Source: Anagrus nilaparvatae (lineage: Eukaryota; Arthropoda; Insecta; Hymenoptera; Mymaridae). Taken from it: DNA of 64,000 nucleotides. The notes under the pieces are model-generated. The model ran no database searches. It was not told the origin of the DNA and was given only the letters and a program-made list of their open reading frames with translations. Location: assembly GCA_022575985.1 (NCBI GenBank), contig JAKSXM010000231.1, positions 5,210,501 to 5,274,500 on the forward strand. Reading direction: 5' to 3'. The translations under genes were made by a program, and so were the position numbers. Shown here piece by piece: positions 24,131 to 36,599 of the stretch; the stretch's first letter is position 1; each line of letters starts with the position of its first letter.

Positions 24131-25534
24131 TTCCACTAAACAAATTTTTCTTGTAGAGTACTTATTTATATAATGCCAGCCACTTAATATTTTTTTTAGA
24201 AAAATTTTTTTGATTTTCAATTTTATAAATTGAACGCAGAAATTTGCCAGTTTGAAAAGTATGAAAGCAAAACAGGTTTTGGAAATTATTGCAGTGACTA
24301 ATCTAATAAAAGTTTGAAGTTCTATAATAATTTATCAAAATTCATGAATGCAGAACTTTAACGGATTCTTAGCTAATATTGCGAAAATAGATAGGTACCT
24401 ATACTCATTTAATAAAATATTATGTCGAAAACAAAAAATAACAAGAATAATTACAATGTAATCTGTAATAATTCCAGAGTTTCTGTGTCGCTTTTCATAA
24501 AAAGAATAAATGAAATAAAAATGAAATTAGTCATATAAAACAGCATAAAACAAGTGTTAACTTATTATCACGCGTCATTAGCTCATTATATTAAATAAAA
24601 ATCTGTTTGAAAAAGAAATAAATTTTATCCTTAATACAAACTTATGATTATTTGAATAAAACACGTGCATCTGCATGTTTATAAAAAAAAGATTCAAGTA
24701 TTTACAAGGTAAACTTATAAAATAGTCGAAAACCACATAATGAAATTTATCTTCTTCATCAGAAACAAATAAAAGACCGCAAAAACTCCCTAAAGTTTAT
24801 GTTATTATACTTATATTCAAAAAAATAAACCATGCACATGCGTATATTATACTTAAATCACACATATGCGCTGGTACAGCATACAAAAGATTTGGAAAAG
24901 TTGCGGCTGAACAAACAGTGCATCGTTTATTTCTTATGATCTTGCTTCTATGTAACATACTCAATTTCTCGTTATTGCTCTTTTTTTTGGATTCTTTTTT
25001 AGAGCTTTTCTGTCAGATTAATTTTCTGTTGTTATGAAATAAAAAAAAGCAACAAAAATAAAATAAAATGGACAGACATTTCTTTTTTTTTTCTTGAATT
25101 CTTGCGTCTATTATTAGAAGAAAAAAAATAAAACTTTAACCTTATTAGGCGTTTTTAAATACGCGCAAAAATTTTTACTTTCACTTATTTTAAAAATTTA
25201 AGGCTAAAATTGCAAAAGTAAATTGATTGGTAATTTTAAATGTCAGATAATTTAAACTTTTATATTGAACTAAGCAAGTTTAAATAATAAGATAAGAATG
25301 GGTTACAGTGTTCTTCTGAAAGCAGAGTTTTGCATAATAAACTGTTTGGAAGAATTATGATCTAATTAATTTTTTATTCCAAGTGTTGGTTCGTATTCAT
25401 TAAACGTTGCAAACTATTAAGCATTCCAAGGGGCTTTTACTCATTCCAAGTAAAGTATGCATATTTCTGGAACCCTGCCTGGGAACATGCTTCCCCCTGC
25501 ATACTTGACTTACCATCTTATAATTTAATTCAAC
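24131..25534. other. AT-rich stretch, one small hairpin
   Basis: Background A/T-rich DNA. Around 25449-25514, a GC-richer patch has aagtatgca and tgcatactt separated by about 40 bases. No gene recognised. Confidence 0.4.
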
Positions 25535-26401
25535 AGATTCTAAAGGGTGAATTTGCCCATTTTTCACCCCAAATACCCCTAAATTTACGTAAACCTTTAA
25601 AATATTTTATTTTTTTTAAATTTAATTAAATAATTGGGTTTTTTAATTTATAATAAAATGTATATTCTTAAGAGAAATTATAAGATTTACTAAAATAAAT
25701 TTATTTTTTCTGTATATTCAAATTAAAGATCTGCAACCTAAAAAACCGAATTATTTAATTTAATTTTTTAAAAAGTATTTCAAAGGTTTATGTAAATTTT
25801 GTGGTGAAAATGGTTAAATTCACCCTTTGGAACCAGCGAAATGTAATTTTTGACATCATTTTTGAGATCAGCGCCCAAAAAACCTATTAGACCTTTTAAA
25901 CATAAAAAACAAAAGTTCCTTTGACAAAATGAGTTTTTGAGGGGTGAAAGGGGTAAAACTGGCCAGTTTCACCCTTTGGAACCAGCTAAATGTAATTTTC
26001 TTTTTGAGATCAGCGACCTAAGAAATATAAATAGTGAAAAAAAAAGTATCTTAAAAAATTATGTGGATTTTGGGGGTGTTTGGTGTGAAAAAAAGTCAAA
26101 TTCACCCCTTGGAACCTGTTAAATGATATTTTTGACCAAAAATTCTAATTTAGTGGCCTATATAACCACATAGCATCATTAAAAAATGTAAAAAAACATT
26201 TTTTTACTGCATTTCCATTTTGGGGGGGAAATAGGGTGAAAAATAGGTGGGAAAATCACCCCCTGACATACTATACAATTTTCCGTTGTAACGCTTTGTT
26301 GGCATTATTTTTCTGAAGCGAATGCAAAAGATTTCAACTCGATTCATGTATTTTCAAAGGCAGTTTGAGATTTGACCTTTTTTTCACACTATACCCCTGA
26401 C
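25535..26401. mobile_element. Decayed, asymmetric relative of the 16.3-19.6 kb foldback
   Basis: The right end is the same (cacactatacccctgac, ending 26401), as are the terminal arm (aagcgaatgcaaaag, tagcatcatt) and remnants of the inverted units (aggggtgaaaggggt). The central AT-rich segment is present but inverted relative to the large copy (aaaataaatttatttt with flanking sequence). The left terminal arm is missing. Confidence 0.65.
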
Positions 26402-27179
26402 AACTAACTATTAACAACTTTTGACTTGTTAACATTGATTGACTGATTAAATTATTGACCGTTTGACTGACTGAATGATTGTTGTTATTGGATTATTAAA
26501 TAAATGATTTTATTGTAAACTTTATTACTTAATTATTAAATAATTTTCTCTTTTCTTTTTATTTTTTTGCTTAATTATTATGGAAATTATGTAAATTAAT
26601 TTTACTTTTAGGCTAAAAATATATATAGTAAATAATTGTTAGGATTAGCTAGATATTTTATTTATTTATTATTTTTATATTCATTCAAATTAATGAGTAT
26701 TTATAAATAAAATATGTTGAAAGAGTTGTACAATTTTTGTAGTTACAAAATACAGATCTATATTATTATTATTACTAAAAAAAAGAGTATTTGTACCTAT
26801 TAGAACACCCACTAGATACTCATTCTACTATTTTTTATTACATTCTTTTGGCCACCCAAAATTTTTTTGAGTTCAACTATTTTTCCAATTATACAACTTT
26901 TCTCTTGAGCGGTATATTGTGACCAACTTCTTAAAAGAAATATATTGAGTCCCATTCTTTACGTTTCAAGATGTTTGCAATCGGTTTAAAAAAAATTCGG
27001 CTTCCTCGACCAGAATTTTTTTTCAGTGTAGCCAAAAAAGTCTCTCCAAATAAGTTTCCAATTTTTTTAGAATTCCCCTAATTGTTTTTTTTTATCAATA
27101 TGCATAGTGGTTTTAAAGGCACAAAGGTTTACTGACTACAATTTTTTTGATGCTATTTCCAAAAAATTGTCACGTTTCC

Positions 27180-27400
27180 CGCTGAAACTCAATTTAAGAT
27201 ATTCTTGGCCATTTTTTTAATGTTCGAGTTCCTGTTACAAAATAAAGTTATCCTAACTGCTGAAAAATATGTTTTTTTATATTTAGATAATGGGAATATT
27301 AGTAATTTTTTCCACTAAAGCCCATTTTAGAATATTTTGGCCATTCTTTTACTATATTATGATTTCTGGTAACAAAATAAAATTCGAGAAAATTATCCTG
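27180..27400. repeat. Diverged direct repeat (~130 bp unit)
   Basis: ctcaatttaagatattcttggcc … tgttacaaaataaag is repeated as cccattttagaatattttggcc … ggtaacaaaataaaa about 130 bp later. Confidence 0.4.
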
Positions 27401-28020
27401 ACCATTGATGTTTTTGCTAACGTTGAACTATTTCCTGAAAACAATCAGCTTTTTAATTTAATGGCCAAAATGTCTCAAAATATATATAAAAAATGTCTTA
27501 TAATATATTTTAAAATATATTAAGGCATTTAGGCCATTATCTTAATTTTCGCAGCCTTGCAATAGACTGCAGGCTGCAGTAGAAAATCTAACTATGTTTT
27601 GGGATAAAAGCTAAAATTTTCGTAATCTACGTACCAGAAAACATAAATGCCAGGTCTTAGGAAAATTTCCGGGAAAAGGACAAACAATTTGTAATTAGTA
27701 CTCAAAAAAATTTATGTTTCAATGATTTCATTCTTTTGAATCCACCATGCACATAGGTTTTTTGTGGATTTTTCTACTAGGTATCAGTTTAGTACCCACA
27801 TTGAATATTATCAATTTTAGAAGAATGACGTATAAAAAATCTAGAAAAATTATAATCTGAACTAATTAAGTACAACCAATTAGTAAATTTAATAAAATTA
27901 TAATTCGCAAATTAAGTTAATTTATAGTGATATTAACCAAGCAGACAAAATTTTGGTATGGTTACTAGTTTTTTGTTTGCGTAAATGTTTTTCGTAGATA
28001 AGACATTTTAAAAACTTTCA

Positions 28021-28090
28021 ATTTTTTAACCTAAAAGAAATTGTTTGATAACAAAATTTTTTAACCTAAAAGAAATTGTTTGATAACAAA
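28021..28090. repeat. Perfect 35-bp tandem duplication
   Basis: A 35-base unit beginning attttttaacctaaaagaaa appears twice head to tail without a mismatch. Recent duplication or assembly artefact. Confidence 0.9.
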
Positions 28091-30239
28091 AAAGTGTTTT
28101 TAATACAAAAATAAAATATTCTTATGCAAAACTTTTAAAAATTAATTAATAGTAATGGGTAGATTTAATTGAATCAGCTAAAAGACGAAAATTGAGAATT
28201 TAACCGTTTGAGCTAAAAATTGGTATTGAGACTTATCATTAGTTGTACTTTCGGTAGAAAATAGTTTGGACCCATTTTTGCAACCCATCAGTTTAATTTG
28301 GGCCCGATTTGTGAGGAATCCCTCATATATTGTTGTCTTGATTTGTCTTTATTTTTCCATAATTACTTAGGTACGTCAACTATCAATGAAACAGAAAGTC
28401 AATTATCTTAAGCGAAAAAGCCGGGCTTTTCGAAGCCTTTTTGAATAGGGCTTTTCTATTTGGAAGCGTCAATATGCAAATCGGTTATAAATTTTTTATG
28501 AAAAAAATAATTTTTTGTACCTAATTTAATGAAGCTAAATTTTTGGGTATCTAAAAATTCCACATTTGATTTCTATAGTAAATTTAAAAACTGAATAATA
28601 TTTTTCAAAAATTTCTCGAAAAAATTACTAAAATTTTTATTTTAAAAATAACAACGAGATATTTGATACAGTTACTTAATATAAACAATTTAGAAATAAA
28701 AAACATGCATTTAAAAACACATGTGTTTTTTAAAATCCGGAAGTTATAACATATTATTTCAGTGGTTCCATTAGTACTGTATAAAATTTCATTGTCATTT
28801 CCGGGTTATGTAAAACACATAATATTACATTTTGTTTTATCGAGTAATTACTTGTTTTATACAGACAATCTTATTAATTTATCTGATTATAATTGGCAAA
28901 GTGAAATTTAATTTTGAATTATTCTTCACTGAAGCTTATTTAATTACAGATAAAATTTATAAAAATAGAATTTACTCTGAATCTTTATGTAACACAGATA
29001 AAATATATTACACTCATTTCTACGAATTAAGGCATGTTAGAATTTTATTTGACTTATTCTCTTGTATATATTAGAAATTTAATATTTTCAATTTTCCAAG
29101 TATTTTTCTTTAATGTAATCGTTTAACTGATTGATGTGTGAATGAGAAAATTAAAATAGTTTTTTAAAAATGCAGTAGCTTAAACTTTTTTTTGTATATA
29201 AAATAAAAACTGGAAGCGAAAAAAAACAAAAATTTTATTGAACAAAATCTTTTTATTGACAAAAAAATCTCTCGTCAATATTTTTTATAAAAACAATTTT
29301 TTATTTTTGCAAGATATTTTTTTATAGTGACATTTTATTTACAAATCAATAAAAATAATAATGAAAAATATTTTTTAAATATTAAAAGGTCAACTTTTTT
29401 CAGCTACTGTGTATTAAAAAATTCTTGCATTTTTACTTTTGCACCCTCACAATATTTTTCTATTAATCTAAGATTATTTTATCCCTTTTTTTTATTGGGT
29501 GTGCTGTTTACATAACGAAGCCTAAGATAATATTAAATAAGTAAGAAATTTTTTATGTCTTATTTTAATTTAAAGGATCCATGCATGATCGATTGTTAGT
29601 TTTTCTATTCATTTTTTATTTCACAGGGTTACACAAAAAAGATTTTTAGTAAAAAAAAAAAACTGACATTTTTTTATTCTTTCTTTTTATTTCAGGTGTG
29701 AAACACCTGAGGATAATGGATACTTTGTCAATATTATTTAAACAGATTAAATAGTTTTTTATGAAGTTTATTTATAAGATTTAAAATTTTTTAACTTTGA
29801 TATGAAAATGAAAATAAGAATTACTAAATATATGATTCATATTTTATGAATTTTTTTTATTTTTGACGTTTAAATCAAAAATTGAGTGACTAATATCAAG
29901 TGAAATAACTATTTCGATACGCTTTTTTATTTGATTAAGAATTATTTTAGCAAATATTTTATGCTTTATAAAAATGTGTATATAATTTTATTGACAACTA
30001 TTCAATTTTATCGAAAGCAAAATAGTTTAGGTTATGAATGAACATTTTTAAGAGGGCTTCCGATTTTGTCAATGAGGGTAGGCTATGATTTTATTTCGCA
30101 TGTGAATAAAAAACTCATTAGGATTTTAACTGGCAATGGAAGACTGCTATCTTTAGGAAACTAAATTACAATCTGTAGTTATGGATGACTTTAGTTTATT
30201 GAAAAAAAATCCCCGGTACCCTCCGTTATTATAATTTTT

Positions 30240-31010
30240 TGAATTTTTTGGTAATTTTCAATATAACACAGCAACATTGAAAATTGACCAAAACACTTCT
30301 GGTTGGCCTCATTTTTTTAGTGTAAGTGTTACCTTTCAAAACCTATAAATTACAACTTTTTATCACTAATTTTCTCATATCTATAGCCAATTAGCCTAAT
30401 GGCCATTTTTTGCCAAAAATGACCAATTTTTAAATTGCTGCTAAAATTGTAATTTTTTATGAAAATGGATTTTATAGGTTTCAAAAACTTTCTACAAGCT
30501 TCAAGTTTTTAACAAATTCTTTACTAGTCCCTATTGTATAATTTGTTTGCTAGACCTTTAAAAACTGAATTTTTTATTTTTGAAGTCATCAGGTTAATAG
30601 TTTAAGCAATATTTAGCATATTATCATCTAAAATCTTCATTTTAGGCAATTTTTTTATAATAATTTGTTAATACCGAGTAACTGGTGGTATTGACATAAA
30701 ATTAACTAGATATCACACATGAATTTCACCGATTTTTTGCTTAAACAAATTATAATAACAAATTAAATTAAATATTGTTTAAACTATTAACCTGTCGATG
30801 CTTTCAAAAATAAAAACTACGGTTTTGGCAGGTAAAAATACAAATAAAAAAATTTTGGCCCCTTTTTTAAAATTTTGAAAACTGTTAGCTTCAGGTCTTA
30901 AGTTTTACCCATTTTCCTTGTAGGTAAAAATCGACCCCAGATTCGGTTTCAAGAGACCAAAAATACATAAATACATAAAAACATCCAGGATTAAATTAGA
31001 TCAGCAGCAA
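30240..31010. repeat. Dispersed repeat family, longest copy
   Basis: Blocks such as gccaaaaatgaccaattttt + aaattgctgctaaaattg recur at 50740-50790, and accccagattcggtttcaag-like blocks recur at 58880-58920. Together they suggest one old interspersed element. No coding sequence remains. Confidence 0.45.
30571..30817. repeat. Inverted repeat with ~45-bp arms
   Basis: aggttaatagtttaagcaatattta (left) pairs with taaatattgtttaaactattaacct (right), and the outer tttttatttttgaa pairs with ttcaaaaataaaaa. The loop is about 150 bp. Confidence 0.6.
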
Positions 31011-33869
31011 AGTTATTTTTGTAGAAGTCACAAAATAAACGATAAAAAATTAATTTAAATTAACTTTTAAAAATAAATATAATAAAAGTTGATAATTTAA
31101 AATAGTTCTGTATATTGAAATTTTATAGATAAAAAGACAATTAATAAAGTTTTCTATATATTTTAGAAAATTAATACAATTGTTAAAAAGTTTAAACGTT
31201 AAATTTAGCTTTTGTATTAAATATAACCTAAGGGCATAAATGGAGAGAAACTTGGTGGAAAATTGAAATTCACTTGACGACAACGATAAACTTTGTATTA
31301 TGCTATATTCTCATTGCATTTAAATGAAAATTAGGGTCCTTCTTTACTTACGAAATGATCGATTTAAATGTTGAATGTATAAAAGATTAAACTTGAATAT
31401 TCAAAAGCTTATAAGTTTATTTTAGAAGTTTAACTTGAGGATTTTTATCGTAAAATATACTCTTTTCATTGAAAAATTTTATTACTTTATCATTACTTTA
31501 TATTAATTTATGATAACATTATTTGCAAAAATTTTTGCATATTTCATTAGAATTTTAACGCTTGCATAATTTTTATTTTTTTTAATCATTTTTTTTAGAG
31601 TATGATTCATTTGGTTTAAAAAATATTTAAGCAATATTAGAGAATCAAGCTACTTCTTGGCAAAATTCAAGGTTTTGAATAGTCACTTATACCACAACAA
31701 AGTAAAAATTTTGAAATAATTTTCAAAAAGGTACTTTTATAAACAAAAATATTAATAAATCCTCTTCTTTAATTTTCTTGTGTTTTTCGCAAAATTTTTT
31801 AAATTTCTATTTTTGGATTAATTTTGGCAAAGAACAAGAAGATAAACATATTAGCCATTGAATTACATTATTTTTAATTCAAAAAAATAACTCTATATGG
31901 ATTTGGAATTATATTTTCGCAATTTTCGTTAAAATGGATTCTCTGGGGATAAAACTGATTTGCCGAACAGAAGAGTAGATTCTAATTCTCCTTAAAAATG
32001 AGTTCGCTCATAAAAAAAATTTTGTATTTTTATGTTCAGAACACTTTAACCAACATTGGTTAATAATTAATCTTGCTGAAAACGTATATATACACTGAAA
32101 AAAGAGTTGTGGGGAGCGGTAGGGGCAACTTCTCCCCTGAGCTCCAAAAATTGAATGTTTATTAACAGTTTTCATAGAAAACATACAAAATTTTGCTGGA
32201 GCCCCCCCCCCTGAAACACTTTTCTGGATCCGCCACTGAATCTTCTTGACTAATAATTAATCTGCTTATATCAAGAAGAAATCCATTTAAAACCGAGTTT
32301 AAGACCAGAAAACGTATATTTGTATCAAATAACTAGTCTGCTTGAGACAAGAAGAAAATATTCTTGGCGGAATTATTTAAGAATATGGGTTCTGGGAGTT
32401 CAGTGGCTCAGCTTACTGTCCTTAATTTATTTTTAATCTCCAGATTTCATTTTTACCTCCAGGGATAAACTTTTATAAGAAGAATTTATTTTAATTTTAA
32501 GAGTCTCACTTTTCGTTTCAGAGGCAATTTACGTCAGGTAAGACTGTTTTTATTACTCGGGAATTATTTTGAATCCTCAGAGTCCATTTTATCGATTTTA
32601 TCTTAAAAATGGTACAAGAATAATTTCTTATTGAATCAAGAAGAAATCTACTTGAGGTCAAAATCAAGAAAATTTTTTTCTCGAGCAAAGAAAAAGCACT
32701 TGATTCAAAAAGAAATTTTTTAGTGCACTTCCATTTTCTGAGGCTTTTATTTTAGGCTATTTTGGTAATTAAATGGGTTTTATTTCAGATTAACTACTAA
32801 AAATCAGATTACTGGTTAAATTTTGCTATTACAAAATTTTTAAATAAAATAAAATGTCAAGAAAATTTACATATAATATACAGTTCATTTTAATAAATAA
32901 AAATATATGGCATAAAAATTTAATAAAAATTTACATACAATAAAAACGCTTCTGAAATATCATATTGTAAAAATAAGTACGTCCATTAAAAAAAAAAATG
33001 ATTATTTTTTTATAAAAATAAATTTTAAATGCTTTCTTATTTATAAAAGATGAAGAGAAGATTCAAGCTTTCATTTCTTGATTTTGATGTCTCGCATTGG
33101 TAGTTATATAACATAAAGAAGTTTTAAAGCAGTCGAAGATGGAGGTGTCCTCAAGTGTTTTTATAAGGCGGGAGTCGGACCCTTGGAAAAACAGAAAGCC
33201 AAATTGAATTGCCCTCTTTTCTTATTCTCATCCCCTTAAAATTTATTTCTCTTTTTTCTCTTTCAATTTCTTTTTTTTTATTCTTGAAAGAATCTTATAA
33301 CTATGCGGACAAGTAGTTTTATTCTTTTTTCATTTTTTTTCTTATATTTTAAGTTTTTTTTTTACAATTCAATATTGAATGTTATTTTTTTTATCGACGA
33401 ATATTATACATTGAATATCATTTCAGTCTGATAGTTGCAATTATATTCTATTTACTTAGCATAAAATTTTTTTAAAAGTTTTGTTATTGTAATTACTCAG
33501 TCATTTAATAATTCAAATTAAAAAAAAAATTTTTTAGTTTAAATAAGTAAAATTTTTATATTACAATGGACACAATCTGATTTTATTCTATTAGAACTCC
33601 AGCGCCATTTTGTATCTCGGATCTGATACGCATAAAATCGTATGAATATTTTTGGCTCAACATTTTTTTCGTAAAATTTTTCTTTTTTGAAGTAATACCT
33701 CATTTTTTCCCATGGGAGTTTTCAATGACAATTACATCAACAAAAGGGACATTTTTAACATGTTTATAGGGAGGGGGTACTTCAGAACTTGAAAATTAAG
33801 GGGGGGGGGGTCAAATAAGACTTAGAATAATTAGGGAAGTATATATAAATAAATAAAATACTTTTAAAA
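31011..33869. other. AT-rich stretch with transposon ends
   Basis: No gene supported. At 32223-32238 the minus strand reads CAGTGGCGGATCCAG, followed by a G run, a form typical of hAT-like termini; its partner end is not found. 33130-33240 is slightly less AT-rich but has no convincing frame. A G run occurs at 33801-33810. Confidence 0.4.
32223..32238 (-). mobile_element. hAT-like terminal sequence (single end)
   Basis: On the minus strand CAGTGGCGGATCCAG starts at 32238. Such ends are common in animal hAT elements. No matching second end or 8-bp duplication was found upstream, so this is probably a truncated copy. Confidence 0.35.
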
Positions 33870-34012
33870 GACTGAAAAATCTGGGCTTAAGGACTTAGGA
33901 TAATACAGGTTTATGGACTTAGAATAATATCGATTTAGGGACTTGGAATAATTCAGGTTCAGGGACATATAATAATTCAGGTTTAGGGAATCAAAATAGT
34001 TTGGGTTTAGAA
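33870..34012. repeat. Minisatellite cluster 3, ~24-26 bp unit, five to six copies
   Basis: agggacttggaataattcag + gttc and near-identical units repeat head to tail. This is the clearest array of the unit also present at 1857-1950 and 3741-3830. Confidence 0.7.
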
Positions 34013-36599
34013 TCTTAACAACTAGTAAGGTGATAATTACAAATTACAACTATTGTAATGTTGAGTAACATTTGTATTATATCTAGTCCTCATTTGGAAG
34101 TAAACATGTTCCATGCATTTAGGTTGTGTTTACACAAACCGGTTATAGGTTTTTGCTTTTTGGTTTTGTTATTTTAAATATTTAGAGAAAGTAAATTTTT
34201 ATTGCTTGAGAAACTAATAATTCGGCAATTTTTTTTTACGTTATGGGGGAAAATTATTAACTGAATGAATATTTTACTATTTTTTTCAAGATTTTTTCTG
34301 TTCTCAAAATGTAAACATATACTGTTTTTTCTTACAAATTGTATATTGATGCTTATAATAAGAAAAATGGTAACCCTTTTTTTGCTTTTACATATGTGAA
34401 CTTCCTTTTCTAAATGTCTATGAATGAAGTCGGAACTATAATAAAAATGAAAAGCTTGTCTATTTTTTTAAAAATAAAAAAAAATCTTGAAAAAAATTTA
34501 TTATTTTTTTAGAAATTTAAGAATCCTAGTTCCGGTTCCTTTTTGGGCTACATCTTTTCCGAAGAAGGGCTTTAATAACTCTGAAAAAACTTATATAAAT
34601 AACTATTATGTAAATTGACATAAATGTATAGTCAATCACCAAAAAAACCGTTTATATAATAAAGAGGTTCAAATTTTAGTAGAAATTAAAATTCAAGGTA
34701 CATCTGCCCCACATAAATTTTCTCGATTTTTACCAACATTTACCAAATTGGCTTTTTTTGAGAAAATTAAAGTATAATTTAACATTTTTTTTTAATAACG
34801 ATTTTCGAGCTGATCACGTGATAAAAGAAAATAACATGAATTAGATGTGGACTGTCATCGAGAACCCCGTACTAAAAACATTGTCATGTGATCAGCCTGA
34901 AAAGCCTAATAGTGGTTTTGTATCTAATATAATTATCCTGAATTCCGGAAAATATGAAAAAGCTCAAAATAATATTATGATTACAAAAATATATTATATA
35001 TTATAAAATATATTATATTACAAAAATCACATCTGATTAAAATTTTATTCGGTAAGAACCAAAAATTTTAAAATTTGCAATTTCCAATAGAATGTCTTAA
35101 ACTGACTAATCCTGAAAATTCTTAAAAAATTGAATTTAATATTTTAGCATAAAAATATGGATACCCTTTTTTCATATTTACGTTCTCCATAATTACAAAA
35201 ATAGAGAATGATACAGCAGTATTTTAAAAAAATATAAAAAACATTAAAATGCGAAACGCAGACTATAAGCTTCCTAAAAGATTAAGTAAAATAATTTTTA
35301 AGGGAATTCCAAAACAAAAACTTATTGTTATATTTACATTCAAGTATACCTGGTGCATTAAGAAGGATTTAAAAAAAAAAATTTCGTGACCTTTAAATAG
35401 TTTAAGTGGATTATTATTCGGGAAAATACGATATTTTTTGGTTTTTTGAATGCATAAGAATAATGCAATTAATTAAAAACAGATTTTATTTTTTATTCAA
35501 AATGAGAGAAATAAAAAAATCAATATTTTTAAAAATTATACTTCTGTGTGTCCTTGAATTAGTAAAAAGATATTTCTGGATTTATTATGATAAAGATAAA
35601 AATAGTTATTCGTATCGTGTTAAAATTTATATTTTTTGGTTTTTAAAAGTTTTGATGACTTAAATATTGAGGGAATAGTTTACTTAATAAACAACCGAGT
35701 TAAAATTTCTGTCATGGACACATTTGTGAAATTCATTGAAGTTTTTTTTTTTCTTAGAAAATCTATAAATATTTAAAATTATTAATATTCTACTTAATTC
35801 TTACATAATGTATTATTTTTTGTAGATTGATTTTTTTGTGAAAACATTAGTAGTTTTTGGTTTGTAGTTGGCCAATGTTTTAAGTGCTATTTTATTTTAA
35901 AGTATCTCAAAAATGACCTATTTTACAAGAACTGTAAAGAAAATTTTTTTGGAACGTTTTAGTACGACATTACATTTGACACAAAAGGGCAAAGACGAAA
36001 ATTAATTTGTCTTCGTCAGCCTGCAGCAATAATTGAGATTCTTAAATTGATTATTTTAAGTAAAAAATATTTTTTGAAATAATCGAATCTGCACTCTTTT
36101 TCTTGAAATCAAAATAACTCAAATTTGCTAGTACTCGAAATTATTATTGCTTCTTTTCTGCCAAAAGAAAATTTTTTTTTGCTCTTCAAATTAATCGATA
36201 AATTCGGTAACAGCTGAAGGAGGACTGACTAAGGCTTTAGTTACCGAGCATTTTTTTTTATTATAACTTATTTAAAAAAATTAAAAAAAAAATTTTTTAA
36301 ATTATTTTTGGTAAAATTTTCCGCATTTGCAAGTATTATTACATATTTTTGCATACTTTTTTCCATGGTTCACCTTCTTGAACTCCAGAATTTAGATTAC
36401 TCTAGAGGATTTAGATTGCTCTTTAATAATTAATGTAATAAAAATTTAAATATAATTTAAATATAATTTTTTTTTAAAAGTAAACCTAAAGCCTAAAGAA
36501 AACCTCTTATGTATACATAACCTGCCCACAAATTCTGTAGTCACAACTACCCCTAGAGTAACAAAAATATATAACAATACTTGCGAATGCGAAAAATTT
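34013..36599. other. AT-rich stretch, nothing assigned
   Basis: One hairpin with E-box-like arms (34809-34900: gctgatcacgtgat / tcatgtgatcagc). Reading frames here are A/T-biased and lack codon structure; no gene supported. Confidence 0.4.

Larger units (their letters stand above)
26402..30239. other. AT-rich stretch with small direct repeats
   Basis: No gene recognised. Two direct duplications (27180-27400 and 28021-28090) are listed separately. The rest is low-complexity A/T sequence with scattered short frames that lack coding features. Confidence 0.45.

Noticed and set aside
33139..33210. Small open frame MEVSSSVFIRRESDPWKN…
   Set aside because: It is 23 codons long with no supporting splice sites, and the composition shift is slight.
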